Positions 44,866 through 59,329 are shown, numbered from the stretch's first letter. The stretch: 64,000 nucleotides of DNA from Diogma glabrata (GCA_963693315.1 OY856187.1:380221306-380285305), one strand, 5' to 3'. Made by a program: numbers and translations. Notes: generated from the letters alone by a model not told the origin.

Positions 44866-45121
44866 TGCTATATACATATATATTAAGAAATGTTTTAAAA
44901 ATAATAATAATAAAATACTGCAGTTACTCTCAGTTAATTGGTCTCTCTACTCTCTAGCTGGTCTCTCTACTCTCTAATTGTTAAGACTTATAAATTATTA
45001 TACGGCAGTCAGTCTAATTTAAGTTGTCGTTAGATATATATCATCAATAAATAAATATTGTTAATAAATATTATGGTGTACCTAATTTATTATTGCTGAA
45101 GTATAGTGGAAGGAATGAACA
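44866..45121 (+). repeat. 5' LTR (or its end) of the gag-pol element
   Basis: Ends GGAATGAACA, followed six bases later by the primer site. It contains a duplicated GGTCTCTCTACTCTCTA phrase at about 44940-44980. The start, TGCTATATAC, is a guess; there is no second LTR to test it. Confidence 0.5.
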
Positions 45122-45127
45122 TAATAG

Positions 45128-45145
45128 TGGCGACGAGTTTTTTTA
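45128..45145 (+). promoter_or_regulatory. Primer-binding site TGGCGACGAG
   Basis: TGGCGACGAGTTTTTTTACG lies just after the LTR end. The TGGCGACGAG core is common in mag-like gypsy elements of animals. Confidence 0.65.
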
Positions 45146-45316
45146 CGAATCCATTCAAATTAAATTATTAACAAAAAAATAAACTGTGTTCAAGTTATGA
45201 TATTACATGTGAGTAAAGTTAACCGTAGTTAATGTTATTATACTTAAGTAAAAAGTAATTTTTGTTTTTGAACTAAACATAAAAGGTGAATTGATTAAAT
45301 AAATGAAAAGAAACAT

Positions 45317-48300
45317 TTGGGTTATAAATTGAACCGGTTAATGCAAAACCACAAAATTAAAAAAGAAATCGATGGTGAAAATTTAGGTAACAGAAACATT
45401 TTTAATATGGTAGGGAAATTAGAACAGTATGTGGAAGGCTCGAATTGGGTAGCATATGAGGATCGTTTGACTCAATTTTTCAAAGCAAACAAAGTCGCAG
45501 ATGAAGACCGCATGGCAACATTTATTACGGTAATTGGAGCGGGGTTATATGAAGTATTAATGAATTTAACCGTTCCAAAACTACCATCAGAAAAAACATT
45601 GGAAGAATGTCTTTCACTTTTACGCAAATATTGTTCAAAAAAACGCAATATTCGTTTTGAAAGAGCTAAATTTCACAAATCGAAACAAGAAATTGGTGAG
45701 TCATTATCAGAATTTATACTTCGATTGCAGTCAATGGTTTCTTCATGTAATTTTGGTGAGTTTTTGGAGAAAGATAAATATAAAAAACATGCTGAATTAA
45801 AACTTGTTATAATTGATGGGGCTTTATTAGACAGATTTATAGTAGGTGTTGCCGATGAACGTATTTTCCAAGCTCTTTTAAATATTAAAACCGATGAAGA
45901 TAGTTTTGAAAAGGTGTGTGAGTTAGCTCTTAGCTTGGAAATGAGTTTTGCAGAAAAACATGGCCACCAGACAATTGCCTCATTATCTCGTAGTTCAACA
46001 AGTCATCAAAGTCGAAGTAAATCAAGGTCAACTGTTCATGGTCCAAGATATTCTCCAGAACCTTATCATTTATCAAGACCAATTAGTCCTAGTCGTGAGT
46101 CCTCGTTGGAGGGTCACAGAAGCGAAGGGTATTATAACCGACGTCGTTTAAAATCTCCAACATATGTAAAAAAGTCAAGTCGTTGGAAAAATTGTCGCCG
46201 ATGTGGAACAAACGGTAAACATGTAGAAGAAGACTGCCCAGCTGTTGACTGGATTTGCTATCAATGTAACAACAAGGGTCATACGTCAAGAGTATGCTAT
46301 AATAGTGTAGATAGGAAGCAGTTTAATGCGTTATACCAAATAACAAATGATAATATACCATTAAAACTAGAAATCAAGGTGGAAGAACAAACAATAGAAT
46401 TTGAGGTGGATTCTGGAGCATCAGTGACTGCAATATCTAGGGATGAGTATTTGGATAAGTTTATTTCTATTAAATTAAATACTAATCATGAAAATTTTTA
46501 TAATGTATCAGGAGAATGCATCGAAGTTATGGGTAAAATTTCTGTCGAAGTCAAAAAAGTTGGTCATGTTGGAGAAACAACAAAATTGCAAATGATTGTC
46601 ATTAATTCACAACGTCCATTTCGGGCATTATTGGGTCGTGATTGGCTAGATGTCTTGTGGCCAAATTGGAGAAAAAATTTCCTTTGTGGAGCAATAAATT
46701 CGGTAAGCGAAAAAAGAAACCTTATAGATAATAATGATTTGAATTCAAAACATATTGTAATAGAATACATTAAAAATAAATTTCCAAATATCATTGATAC
46801 AAATTTAGCTTGTCCAATTGATGGTTATGTGGCTGAAATCATTCTTACGTCCGAAGCAACACCAATTTTTCACGCTCCATACTCTGTGCCTTATCGGTTA
46901 AAAGATCAAGTGAACAAGGAAATTGAACGATTAGTTAATCAGAATATTTTAGTTCCTGTACGATATAGTCAATATGCTAGTCCTGTAGTGGTTGTACCAA
47001 AAAAAGATGGCCAGGTTCGACTGTGCATCGATTGCAAAGTAACAATAAATCGTTTTGTTCAAACTGAACATTATCCACTTCCCAAGGTTGAAGATATCTT
47101 TGCCAGTCTGAAAAACTGTAATTATTTTTGCGTAATTGATTTGACTGGGGCATACCAACAGCTTTTGCTGAGCGAAAAATCACAACAATATCTCACTATA
47201 AATACCAATAAAGGATTATTTAAATATACACGTTTACCTTTTGGTGTCTCGTCTGCACCATCCATATTCCAAGGAGTAATAGATCAAATTCTCTATAACC
47301 TTGATAAAGTTAAATGTTATTTGGATGACATATTGATAGGAGGATCAACAGTAGAAGAGTGTAAAAGAAATTTATTTGAGGTATTAAACAGATTAAATAC
47401 TCATAACGTAAAAATAAACTTAGGCAAATGTAAGTTTTTAGAAAAATCAGTTGAGTACCTAGGACATGTCATCTCGGGGAGCGGTGTATATCCAAACGAA
47501 ACCAAAGTCGATGCAATTGTAAAAGCACCAGCTCCAAAAAACATTAAACAACTACAATCCTTTTTAGGTCTTCTTAACTATTATGGGAAGTTCATACCAA
47601 ATTTGTCGTCAGAACTCCATACCCTTTATAAATTACTTCGCGATGATGTACCTTTTATCTGGTCAGATGAGTGTGAGGAAGTGTTCCAGAATAGCAAAAA
47701 ACTAATATTGAATAATAGAGTGTTAGAATTATTTGATCCTGAGAAACAAATTGTCATAACAGCGGATGCTAGCCCTTATGGAGTGGGCTGTGTCATGTCA
47801 CATATTGTCAATGGTGTCGAAAAGCGTGTTATGTTCGCATCAAGTACTCTCTCGTCAGCGGAACAAAATTATGCGCAGCTTCATAAGGAAGCTCTGGCAG
47901 TGATTTTTGGGGTAAAGAGGTTTGAAAAGTATTTGATAGGAAAAGAATTTACCATCTGTACAGACCACGAAAGTCTTCAACAAATATTCAATCCACGAAA
48001 AGGTACTTCATGTGTGGCAATAGCTCGATTACAACGTTGGGCTATCTATCTTTCAATGTTTAAGTATACTATTAAATACAAATCAGCAAAAAAAGTTGCT
48101 AATGCTGATGCATTATCACGTCTGCCGTTGCAGGAAGATACAAATGTAGAAAATATTAGAATTTGTTATTTTAATCAATTAGATAATATACCTATTAATT
48201 TTGAAAAAATTAAAGATCACACCAGAAATGATCCAATCTTATCTCAAATTTACAATTATGTGTTATTAGGCTGGCCAAAGTCAGTGCCAGAATTTTTAAA

Positions 48301-48700
48301 GTATTATTCGTCAAAATCTTCAAGTTTAAGTATTGAAAATTCTTGCGTTTTCTATAATAGTCGAGTTGCGATTCCTTGTTCATTGAAAAAAGATTTGCTC
48401 AAACTACTTCATGAAAATCACCCAGGAATCGTAAAAATGAAAATGCTAGCCCGTTCATATTTTTGGTGGAAAAATGTTGATACTGATATTGAAAATTTTG
48501 TCAAGTCGTGTAATAGTTGTCAAATATCACAAAATGTTCCAAAAGAAGCTGTAACAAGTCAATGGTGTAAAAGTCAATATCCAATGGAAAGAGTCCATCT
48601 AGATTTTTTCCAGTTTTCAAAAAGTGAATTTTTAATATTCGTAGACTCTTATTCAAAATATATGGATGTGGTTCCTATGAGCTCCACAAATGCTTCCTCT
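45317..48700 (+). pseudogene. gag-pol: gag-pol polyprotein, cut in the integrase
   Basis: One open frame of 1128 codons. Gag capsid at about 30-230 (KLEQYVEGSNWVAYEDRL), then an Arg/Ser-rich region and two knuckles starting at Cys293: CRRCGTNGKHVEEDC (unusual spacing) and CYQCNNKGHTSRVC. Protease VDSGAS (Asp365). RT CIDCKVTINRF, VIDLTGAYQQ, LPFGVSSAP and YLDD (668-671). RNase H TADASPYGVGC (Asp817), HKEALA, TDHE and NADALSRL. Integrase zinc region HENHPG...CNSCQ and the first catalytic Asp (about 1096, HLDFFQ). The frame runs on into the LTR at 48701, where about 44 foreign residues follow. No damage before the insertion, so the copy was intact when it was hit. A plausible start is this Met, 200 nt after the primer site. 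Confidence 0.88.
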
Positions 48701-49254
48701 TGTGACGAAGGAGCTCCCAAACACAATATTTTCGTGCTCATTTCTTCACTTTTACTTTCCTCCGTCACAAGGTGCCCGATTCCAGATTCCACAAATTCAT
48801 TTTTGTCTCATGACATTAGACCCATCTTTTAAAACCAAGTTTCAGTTTGCTAATAATGCAAAATTCCATTAATTTCAATTACAACCATTCCCATGTTTTA
48901 GTTTTGCAATCTTGCAAAACATCTTTATTAAATTAAATAAAATTAAATCTAATTTAAACGGTTTTCTAAAAAAAAAGATAATTCTCCAATTTCTTTATTG
49001 TTAACATTAAAACTAAAACTCCGTTGTGATGTTTTTCTGTTAACTTTTAATTTTTTTTTTGAAACTTGATAAATTTTCTATTTAATTGTGGAAAACTATT
49101 CCCACAGTTTTAGTGGAATTCTCGAAACACTATTTTTTTTTGTTATTATCATTACTAGGACTCGGATAACACCGAGGTGTAAACTTTGGTGATATGATTG
49201 TGGTTGGGGACTCTCGATAGAAAAGTAGACGTGGTCGGTTGTAACGATTGTTTT

Positions 49255-49372
49255 AGGTAGATTTCATATAAAAATCTACCTATTGCAATGGGCTTCATCT
49301 CGGAATTTCGGAAAAATTTTGATGCCAAACGACTATATGTGATAAGCGGAGATGGAAAAACAAAAAAAAAAA

Positions 49373-49410
<38 letters not shown>

Positions 49411-51290
49411 CGATATGAGGTATAACGGAATTTAGCGGCACTCTCACGGTCGCATTTTTCGACCTACACCAAAATAATTTTCTGTGTATGTTTCGGCAAA
49501 TAATGTCTTGGACAAGTTCGTGAACTGGCCATATCCGGGTACCGGTTAAGCGGCTAGAGCCTAAAAAGTCGAATAATCTAGGGCGCTATAACTTCCGTTT
49601 TAATAATAATATTTTAATAAAATTTAAAAATATTGAATATTTGAACCTTTTTCTATCATTTTTATCCAGATGACAACTTTGGCGTTTCAGGTTCCTCAAA
49701 AATCAGCTGTTTTAAAAATTTACTAAACTTTGCTGCCCTTGATCTAGCTGAAATGGCCAAGCTCATATTTGAAAACTTTTTTTCACGTACTTCAAATATA
49801 AATCTTTCCAGAATTTAAAAAAAAAATGATCCAAGTCCAGAGGTTGAGCCGCTAAGTTTGTTGAAACCAATACAAACGCAAACGGCTATGCTTTCATCAT
49901 TTTTGAGTTTATGTTGTTTAAAATCCTATTTTCTCTTAGATACATTTTTCATTTATAACGTCAGAGATTTTCAACATTCTAACAAAATAGGTTCCAATTT
50001 TATAAGCATTATACTACACCTATTGTGTGAAAAATCTAAAGCCAGTGAATACCACTAAGAAAATTATAAAAACCGAAAAAAATTGAAAAATAAATAAATA
50101 AAAACACAAAACAAATCATATCTAAATTCATGCATACAATGGGCGCTTAAAAAATTAAGTATATGAAACGTATTTTTACCAATCAATTAGACTAAATAAT
50201 TACAGATAAGTGTTAAACTTATAAACATTAAACAAAATAACCGTAATCCCAAACAACCTTAAAATAAATTTATTGTAGATAGATAAAACTACATACATCA
50301 CCCCTAAAATCAAATTAAAGTTTTTTTTCTTTGTCTATTTAAAAAAAAAACAAAAATTGTGGGAAAATGAAAAGAAGGAGTTAAGTATTGGTTTTTGTTT
50401 ATAGGTATTTGTTTTGTTTTCGAATTGTTTAAAAAAAACAACATTTGAATATTATGAGATTGATAATGTTTTTCTAATATTTTTTTAGCTAGATTTTTTT
50501 ATAGGTAGATTTCACAGAAAAATTACATTTTCTATTTACCAAAATGAATTGCATTTTGGGTTAAACTAAATTTCCAAGCGGTTTTTAGAAGATTGCATAT
50601 ATTTAATGAGGTATTTACTTTTATGTAAGAAAATGTTAGTAAAATACGTGAAATAGAGAGATAATAGATCTGCAAATGGAAATGATAATTAAAACAATGT
50701 GTGTATGGAAATTGTTCTTAACTTGTTGAAAATATTGGTTGGAAAAAATGTTTTGCGTTGTTGTAGTTGTATGCACCTATATATGTGATGTATGCGTATG
50801 GATAGTTGTAATCATAGAAGCAAAAAATGGTTTAAAAAACCGTTGAAATTATGCAATGGTAATTATCACCTTATAATCGTTTCTAAATTAGTTTAAACTA
50901 GACTGTTAGAAGTGTTAGTTGCAACAAAAATTATAAGTCAACAAAATAAGAATAATTATTTTAATTATTTGATATATAATTATTTAATGCTAAAGTCGTG
51001 TTTCAAATGTTTTCGGTGAAAATTTCCAACTTCCCTCAGTGGCGGTAATTAAATTTTTTTAGGTAGATTTCGCATAATTTTAGTTAATTTTATATCTATT
51101 TTAATTAATTTTACATTCATTTCCATTAATTCACAATATGTTTTTTAAAATGAATTGTTAGTTTTATTTGTATCTAATGTTAGTTTTTTTTAAAGTAATC
51201 TGATAAATCCGATTCTAATTGCACACATAACTGTCTGATCCCGAAATCTACCTATTTCTAGCGGATATACCTGCCGCTCGGACTTTTTTT
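49255..51290 (-). mobile_element. DNA element Y, copy 1 (inverted relative to copy 2)
   Basis: Begins AGGTAGATTTCATATAAAAATCTACC (hairpin form: arms AGGTAGATTT/AAATCTACCT) and ends TATACCTGCCGCTCGGAC. It is homologous, in reverse orientation, to 52500-53819 over both ends and several internal blocks (e.g. CACTCTCACGGTCGCATTTT). It also has an extra AT-rich interior with more AGGTAGATTT copies (50505, 51060). No transposase is recognised. Confidence 0.7.
49376..49410. repeat. (AT)n microsatellite in element Y copy 1
   Basis: Short TA run after poly-A, at the same relative place as the much longer run at 53579-53694 in copy 2. Confidence 0.9.
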
Positions 51291-52102
51291 TGTGTTTTTG
51301 ATCTTGAAGCGAGGCGGTTGATAGATAGTTAGTTTTAAAGTAAATTCGTTTTTTTTGGAAACATTTTTGAATTTCTTATTTCTTTATTTTCGGTTGTGTT
51401 TTTTTGTTTTGTTTTCGGTTATTTAATGATTTAGTTTGTGAATAAAAATCTATGATTTCATTGGATAAAAATATATGATTTCTTTGAGAAAAAATTTATA
51501 ACCAAATCAAAGATTATTTTAGTGATTTCTTTTGATAAAAAGATATTTAATTAAATCAAAGAACTTAGTGATTTCATTTGTTTATAAAAATACATGTTTT
51601 CTTTGGATAAAAATATAAAATTAAAATAAAATTTGAATATTACATGCCTATTACTGGCGCAACAACAAGTGTTGTCTTTTTTTTATCGAAGTACCAGTAA
51701 TTTCTGGAATTGGAACCTCCTCGCAGGAATAGGTGAGTCGTTAAATTATTTATTTTAATTTTAAGTCAGCACAACGTTTCGCTCAATAAGTATTGTTACC
51801 TTCGGTAACATTTAACGGTAGAATGTCTTTATAAGTTATACTAGTGTAAAGAGAGAATGATTTCTCAGTCAGTGGCTAGGTTGGAATTTTCAGCCATGCC
51901 ATGCCTATAGGTATATAATTTCTGCTCCTCTAGGACCCTCTGGTTGCCGGACACACCCACGACCACCTTTCCCCTGAAACTCCAGCCTCGCAATGAGCAG
52001 GTCCGGATTTTCCAACCAGAGGGACAAAAATAAGATTCGTTAATCCCCGGACATCCAGCTTCCTCGCTTGAGGAAGCAGGATGGTTTCAGGATTTCGTTT
52101 CA

Positions 52103-52499
52103 CTCTGTGATAGAAAAGTTATTGATTATTATGTCAAGTTTAGGATTGTGCTCAAAAATTGTCACAGATAACAGTCCTCCATTTCAAAGTGTGGAGTTTA
52201 AAAATTTCTGTATATCCCACAATATTGAACTCATTCACTCACCACCATACCACCCTCCATCAAACGGACAAGCTGAATGCTACGTGAAAACCGTCAAAAA
52301 TGTCTTGTTTAAATATTTATCGGGTCCAGAAGGGAAATTGTCTATCCAAAACCGTATTAGTAAATTTCTTTTCTACAATCGCAATACGCCTAACATGACC
52401 ACAAAAAAAACACCGTCTGAAATGTTATTCAACTATAAGCCACTAACTTTGTTCGATGTCATTCATCCTAATATAAAAATAGAAGTTGAAAAAAGAGTT
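52103..52499 (+). pseudogene. pol: Integrase core, continued
   Basis: Resumes the frame cut at 48700: VIEKLLIIMSSLGLCSKI, then VTDNSPPF (second catalytic Asp), SPPYHPPSNGQAECYVKT (the catalytic Glu in QAE) and FYNRNTPNMTTKKTPSEML. The three acidic residues are present across the two pieces. Cut again at 52500 by element Y. Confidence 0.85.
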
Positions 52500-53819
<1,320 letters not shown>

Positions 53820-53935
53820 AAAGAGTTACTTTTAATTTAGAGAATAATAAAATTATACAAAATGCAAAATTATTAGAAAATAAGTTACCCCCAAAATACA
53901 AAGTCTCTGATAAAGTTCTCTATCGAAACCATTAA
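53820..53935 (+). pseudogene. pol: pol C-terminal tail of the gag-pol element
   Basis: After the TSD, the frame continues with TFNLENNKIIQNAKLLENKL and PPKYKVSDKVLYRNH to TAA at 53933-53935. The KVSDKVLYRN pattern fits the start of an integrase C-terminal domain, so the real end is probably truncated or mutated. Confidence 0.65.
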
Positions 53936-54221
53936 TCTATCAGTTCAGTAGTAGTTCAGTAAAAAAAAGTAATCAAGACCTAGAATTAAGGCAAGCATAA
54001 TAGTTGTGAGTTTTTATTAGCGTAATCTTCAACAGGATAAAAATAAATATTTATTAAAACTGAAATAAACACTTAACCATTTCGGAGTTTCACTTATTTA
54101 TTACTAATAAATTTTTGATTATGATCATAATCTGGGGCAGTTGATAGTCCTACGGAAACACGACAATCGTTAAAATTTTATATTTTAAACGGTTGATTGA
54201 AAATAATTGAAATAAACATTT
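53936..54221. other. No feature recognised
   Basis: AT-rich; no ORF and no clear repeat. May be the 3' region of the gag-pol element. Confidence 0.4.
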
Positions 54222-57200
54222 TGTTATGTAGACTGGCGAGCGATGACGTAGTTCTGTAAAGCTCCTGATTCATAGATTCTCTGCTTTATCATATATCCCA
54301 AATATCTAAACTTGAACGAAATTTTGCTAGGTAAATTGCCCTATTAAAACCAATGGCACTAATTAAACTAATTAATCCTAAATGGCGTCCAAGTAAAATT
54401 TTCCTACTGAAATCAAACTTAAATTTAAGAAAACGAACATGCCAGCAAAAATTCAGCTTATCACTGTGTCATTCATGAGAATACTAATCGACTGAGAGAC
54501 AATATTTTTTTCTGCTTATCATCCATTAATATAGTTTCCGCTACACTTATTTGTTCTCCTAAAAATAATATTTTCTTATGTGCAATATACTGATGTTGGT
54601 CCGCATTACGTTTTCACAAGCCTAGCTTCGTAGTGCTAAATTAATTTGAATTCTCCGTGGACTCAAACCATAACCGCCAACGACCCTAATTGTATTCAAG
54701 CCTCAAATAGCTGTGCATATTTTTGCTTACCTGCCTTAAAATCGTATCAAGCAATTAATATGGCAATTGTCCTCGAAACGTTAACCTTCCGCTTTATGTG
54801 CATGTATAGGAGTCTTATTCGCGCGATTCGGCTATAAATCAATTGTAAGTTGCATTTGTTGTAATACGTAATTGTCAGAATCTCTTAATATTACGAAGTT
54901 CCAAGTAACTGATTAATCAGGACTTGATCTCGGTAAAACTACGGTATTTTAATTATAGATATTATGAACAATTTGTCCGATATGGTTTTATGTAAGTCAA
55001 CACCCTATTGATTGGATCGATTAACTAACTCAATGTAAAACTGCCATTTATTCAGTTGTTCAATATCCTTAATCTATGCTAATGTTATTAATATGGATGT
55101 TTCCTCCCAAATGTTGTGTCTCTATTTGAAGTGTTTTCACGTTTCTAACCAGTATTTCTTGGTAACGAATTTTAAATGCAAATTCTCCACAAAGGAGAAA
55201 ATGAGTAACGATTCGATCTTATTCACTGATATATATAGAGGTGTAAATCATGTGAATTTCTCTTATATTTTGTGTTACTCGATTGTGAACTATCCCGGTG
55301 GATGATTGACATTTGATGGTTGATTTTTTTATCTAATGGCGGAAAAGAAAAATCCAAAGAAATAACAGCTGGATAAACAAACCAATGTGTGCTTTGTAGA
55401 ACAAAAGCCATGGATTACCTAATTCAGAAGATTGCGTGAATGGACAGAGAACAATGGACTACCAAAGACATCCTAGGATAACCGAGTGGACTAGGTAAAT
55501 AATATCTTCTTTTATTGTAAAACGTATTAGTCACAAACGTGAAGCTTTATATCAAAAGTGTATGTGCCGTATGATTAGATTACGAATCAATCCAAAATTT
55601 GTAGAAGCAAATTGAAAATTTTTTTAAACACAAAAAAGTTCGTAGATGTCCTGTACAATAATTAATTAAACTAAAAAAAAAAATTATTGTATATATCGTA
55701 TAATTAATTTATTAAAAAAAAAGGAATTCGTGTGTGTCATATAATTAAGCTATACAAAATAAAAAAAAAATCTTATGTGTCGTGTAACTAATTTATATAA
55801 CTTTGTATATGTCCTATGATTAATTTAGTATAAAAAAAATATAGTTTATGCAGTGTAATTAACTTATGAAAGTAAAAGATCCGAAGCATTTTAGCGAACT
55901 TGAAACCGGTAGAAAAATTTGCCTGCAACGTGTCATTAGAAAAGAAAACCATTCAGAATTAGTTTTCGTTTTTAAAAAATAGCCGTAATATCAGAAGATA
56001 GCAGCTGCGGGGAGATTTTTCTTTCTATAAGTTAACCGCGAAGAATTTTAGATTTAGAAACATTGTTTATATGTGTCGATCAATTAATATATTGCATTAG
56101 TAAATTGAAGATACGAGTAGAATAATTTATAAACTGAAATACCAAAAAAAAGAAGATTATTTCTGTGTTATTTAAATGATAGCTAAGCTACAGATAAATA
56201 GTGAAGATAATTATTGTAAAATTACTTAAGTACTTAGAAATTATAAATAAAATAATGCTATCGTGATTTTTGGTTTGAATAAACTAATGGTAAGGTTGTG
56301 TTTCAAAAATCTGAACCACTAAGATTATATTCATTGAATTGTGGTTATTGTTCTTCAGATACGTGAGGGTTGTGTGTGCGTGATACGGCGAATCTCATTT
56401 GTGATTACATTAACATTCGTAGCAAACAAAAAGTATTTATATCACCATTTTACGATAAATGTTGCATCATGCTGACTAGTGTGTTGGTTTCCATGATATT
56501 ATGGAACAGATAGCATCATTCCACGATTATCTCTTAGTTCGACGATTTTTCTGAAAACCTTTATCCATCTTCTTGATGGTGATTGAAGACAACTGTACTT
56601 GTGGAAACGATCATCAACCGTTTTACGATTATTGGTCGCTACAACGATATTTCTGCCAACAGTAACCAATCTTGTGTATTGTGATCTACGGCAATTGTAT
56701 TTTTTTTGGAAATCATCATCAACAATTTTACGATCCTGGGTAATTCGACGATATTTCTGAAAACAGTCATCAATTTTTGTTTGGATTGTGATTTAATGCA
56801 ATTAAACGATAATCAACTTATTAAGAGTACTACCTAATTCAACTGTAGCTTTGGAAAATATAGTACCCCCTTACGATTGTCATTTTACCAACGTCTACGT
56901 TCAGGAGTTTGGATTTTACTGACTCTTTGGAAGCATTACTTATTGTCACTGAGGAAATTCCTGAAATTATTGATCATGTGATGCTGGGCATGAATATCTA
57001 GAGACCTGGATGGATATGAGGAGTGAGGATGGATCCACAACATAGGGTGAGTTACATTTTCTTTTATGATTTTTCTTTTTACATAGGTGTGAATCTGTAT
57101 GAGTGCTTGAATGAATGTGTATTCGTGTGTATATGAGTGTGAGTTCATGTGGTGTGTGTTCGTGATGCAATTTCAGATTATATATCCCATTTCTAAAAGA

Positions 57201-57234
57201 GTGTCGAGATTGATTTCAGTGGTAAGGTATTACA
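54222..57234 (+). repeat. Possible diverged member of the very long LTR family
   Basis: The plan is like copies 1 and 2: TGTTATGTAGACTGGCG start, a degenerate about 55-bp repeat in the middle (55620-55880), a region rich in CGATTTTTCTGAAAAC/ACGATATTTCTG phrases, a GGATGGATATGAGG...GGGTGAG block, a GTGTGAGTGTG patch near 57130, and an AAGGTATTACA end. No matching TSD and only weak base-level similarity. A tentative call. Confidence 0.35.
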
Positions 57235-58031
57235 AATCCATCGAGGGGGGGATGTGTTAGTAAATCTAACACCAACCCAAAGTAGTGCAACAGGAAATAC
57301 TATTTCATAAGATTTGAAGTCTAATCTAATTTTGGACGTAACTAGATTTGCCATTTATCCTGTAATGTACTTACATTAGGTCATCAATTTTTGGTCAACT
57401 GTTTAATAACTAGGCATGGCAGATTTTCAGTCATTTTTCTTTATTCCAGATTAGTTGTTTTTTTTTTACAAGCTGATTGATCATGTAGTGGATCTTCCCA
57501 ACCCACTACATATCCACGACGAACGCCAAACAAACGGCATCCAATTCTATATCAATCCCCATCCATCCTACAACCCTCAAAAACTCAGCAACAGCTAAAA
57601 TACAAACAAGTTAAACCAATCTAAATCAACGTTACTACAAAGTAACCAAACCCAATTAAAATCACCCTAGACTAAACAAACTTTAATTAACAATGTTCGA
57701 TTATAATCCTCAAAACCAACAATCCAAACCAGACTAAACAAATTTTAATTAGATCCAGCTGCACATCTCATAATCTAAATCAATATTTCATTTAAGCAAA
57801 CAAATCTCAGTTCATATAAAATTCCTAAACCAAATATTTTTAATTGAAAACCATTATAAAAAAAAACATAAAAATTTTCCCTAGCACACGACAACTAAAG
57901 AATTCCAACAAAAACAACCAACTTAAATTTCATTTCCTTTTTAATAATTAACAATCAAAATTAATTCTCATAAAAATAGTTTATATGACAAAAATTTCAC
58001 AAACAAAATAACTAAAATCGACCAATTTTAA
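57235..58031. other. G-run, palindromic TGTTAG and an A/C-rich stretch
   Basis: GAGGGGGGGATG (57242-57253) is followed by TGTTAGTAAATCTAACA, like a purine tract and LTR start. A short hairpin TGTAGTGG/CCACTACA lies at 57494-57520. From about 57520 to 57870 the plus strand is almost free of G, as in some retroelement leaders. No ORF. Confidence 0.4.
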
Positions 58032-58402
58032 CGATAATTTTTTTTTTCTGTCAGAAATTTTATTTTTCATTCATACAAACTATGATATTTAAACAGTAGG
58101 CTTTGTTTTAACTGTCGGCAATTCTTCTTGTCGTCGATAATTTTGCTTTGTCGTTATGAAAATTCTTTGTTGTCCTTTTTTCTTCTAACAAAATGAAATA
58201 TAATTTCATCTTAGTAGGCGCATAAATTTGTAATTTATTTTTCACAAATAAACAAACATGCATATATTTATGAATGAAATCGAACATTTTTATTATTTGC
58301 ATTTTTATATAATTTTGTATTATTGAATAATTTGTAGAAAAATTTTATTTAGAAACTAATAATTATCTCTAAACAAAATTGTAATTAAAAAAAATTATCT
58401 CA

Positions 58403-58618
58403 TTAAATACCACTTTTCATTGAAATTTTTGTCTAAAATTTTTCAATTTTACTCATTAAATTATTTTTAAGCAACACTGCTCAATCAAACCACTACTTAA
58501 ACCACTCGTCCTTCGGACTCGTGGTTTATTGTGCGCTTTGATTCGCAGTGTTGCTAAATAATTTAATTCGTAAAATCAAAAAATTTTCGAAAAAATTTCA
58601 ATGACTCGTGGTATTACA
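58403..58618. repeat. Long foldback in unit 1
   Basis: Arms of about 105 nt: AATACCAC...GCAACACTGC...AAACCACTCGTCC on the left and GGACTCGTGGTTTA...GCAGTGTTGC...GTGGTATT on the right, with a TTCGG-type loop at 58511-58515. Confidence 0.9.
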
Positions 58619-58995
58619 ACCGATAATTTTTTTTTGCTGTCAGAAATTTTATTTTTCATTCGTACAAACTATGATATTTAAACAGTAGGCTTTGTTTCAA
58701 CTGTCGGCAATTCTTCTTGTCGTCGATAATTTTGCTTTGTCGTTATGAAAATTCTTTGTTGTCATTTTTTTTTCTAACAAAATGTAATATAATTTCATCT
58801 TAGTAGGCGCATAAATTTGTAATTTATTTTTCACAAATAAACAAACATGCAAATATTTATGAATGAAAACGGACATTTTTATTATTTGCATTTTTACATA
58901 ATTTTGTATTATTAAATAATTTGTAGAAAAATTTTATTTAGAAACTAATAATTATCTTTTAAACAAAATTATAATTAAAAAAAATTATCTCATTA

Positions 58996-59208
58996 AATAC
59001 CACTCTTCATTGAAATTTTTGTCTAAAATTTTTCAATTTTACTCATTAAATTATTTTTAAGCAACACTGCTCAATCAAACCACTACTTAAACCACTCGTC
59101 CTTCGGACTCGTGGTTTATTGTGCGCTTTGATTCGCAGTGTTGCTAAATAATTTAATTCGTAAAATCAAAAAATTTTCGAAAAAATTTCAATGACTCGTG
59201 GTATTACA
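58996..59208. repeat. Long foldback in unit 2
   Basis: Same structure as in unit 1, loop at about 59101-59105. Confidence 0.9.
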
Positions 59209-59329
59209 ACCGAAAATTATCCAAAACATTGTTGTTTAACGGAAATCAAACATATTGAATTCCAAGTTTTTCTATAAAAATTAATTACAAAATGCTGAAA
59301 CAATGCATTCCATTTATTTTAAAGTTATT

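Larger units (their letters stand above)
48701..52102 (+). repeat. Solo LTR (TGTGACGAAGG family) with nested DNA element
   Basis: TSD CTCT (48697-48700 and 52103-52106), head TGTGACGAAGGA, end GGATTTCGTTTCA. The integrase frame continues in phase when it is left out. Without the nested element (49255-51290) it is about 1.37 kb. Its head forms an inverted repeat with TCCGTCACA 75 nt later. Its tail resembles 40429-41388. Confidence 0.8.
58032..59210. repeat. Tandem pair of about 590-bp units
   Basis: Unit 1 58032-58620 and unit 2 58621-59210, both starting CGATAATTTTTTTT...CTGTCAGAAA and ending CGTGGTATTACAAC. A few substitutions and small indels separate them. Each ends in a long foldback. 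A minus-strand frame of 64 codons occurs in both, but it is not recognised and is probably not coding. Confidence 0.9.

Noticed and set aside
48701..48832. Last 44 codons of the long gag-pol frame
   Set aside because: Read-through into the inserted solo LTR; not part of the integrase.
58108..58891. Two similar 64-codon minus-strand frames (58108-58302 and 58697-58891)
   Set aside because: They are alike because the whole 590-bp unit is duplicated; AT-rich, no domain, no expression signal.
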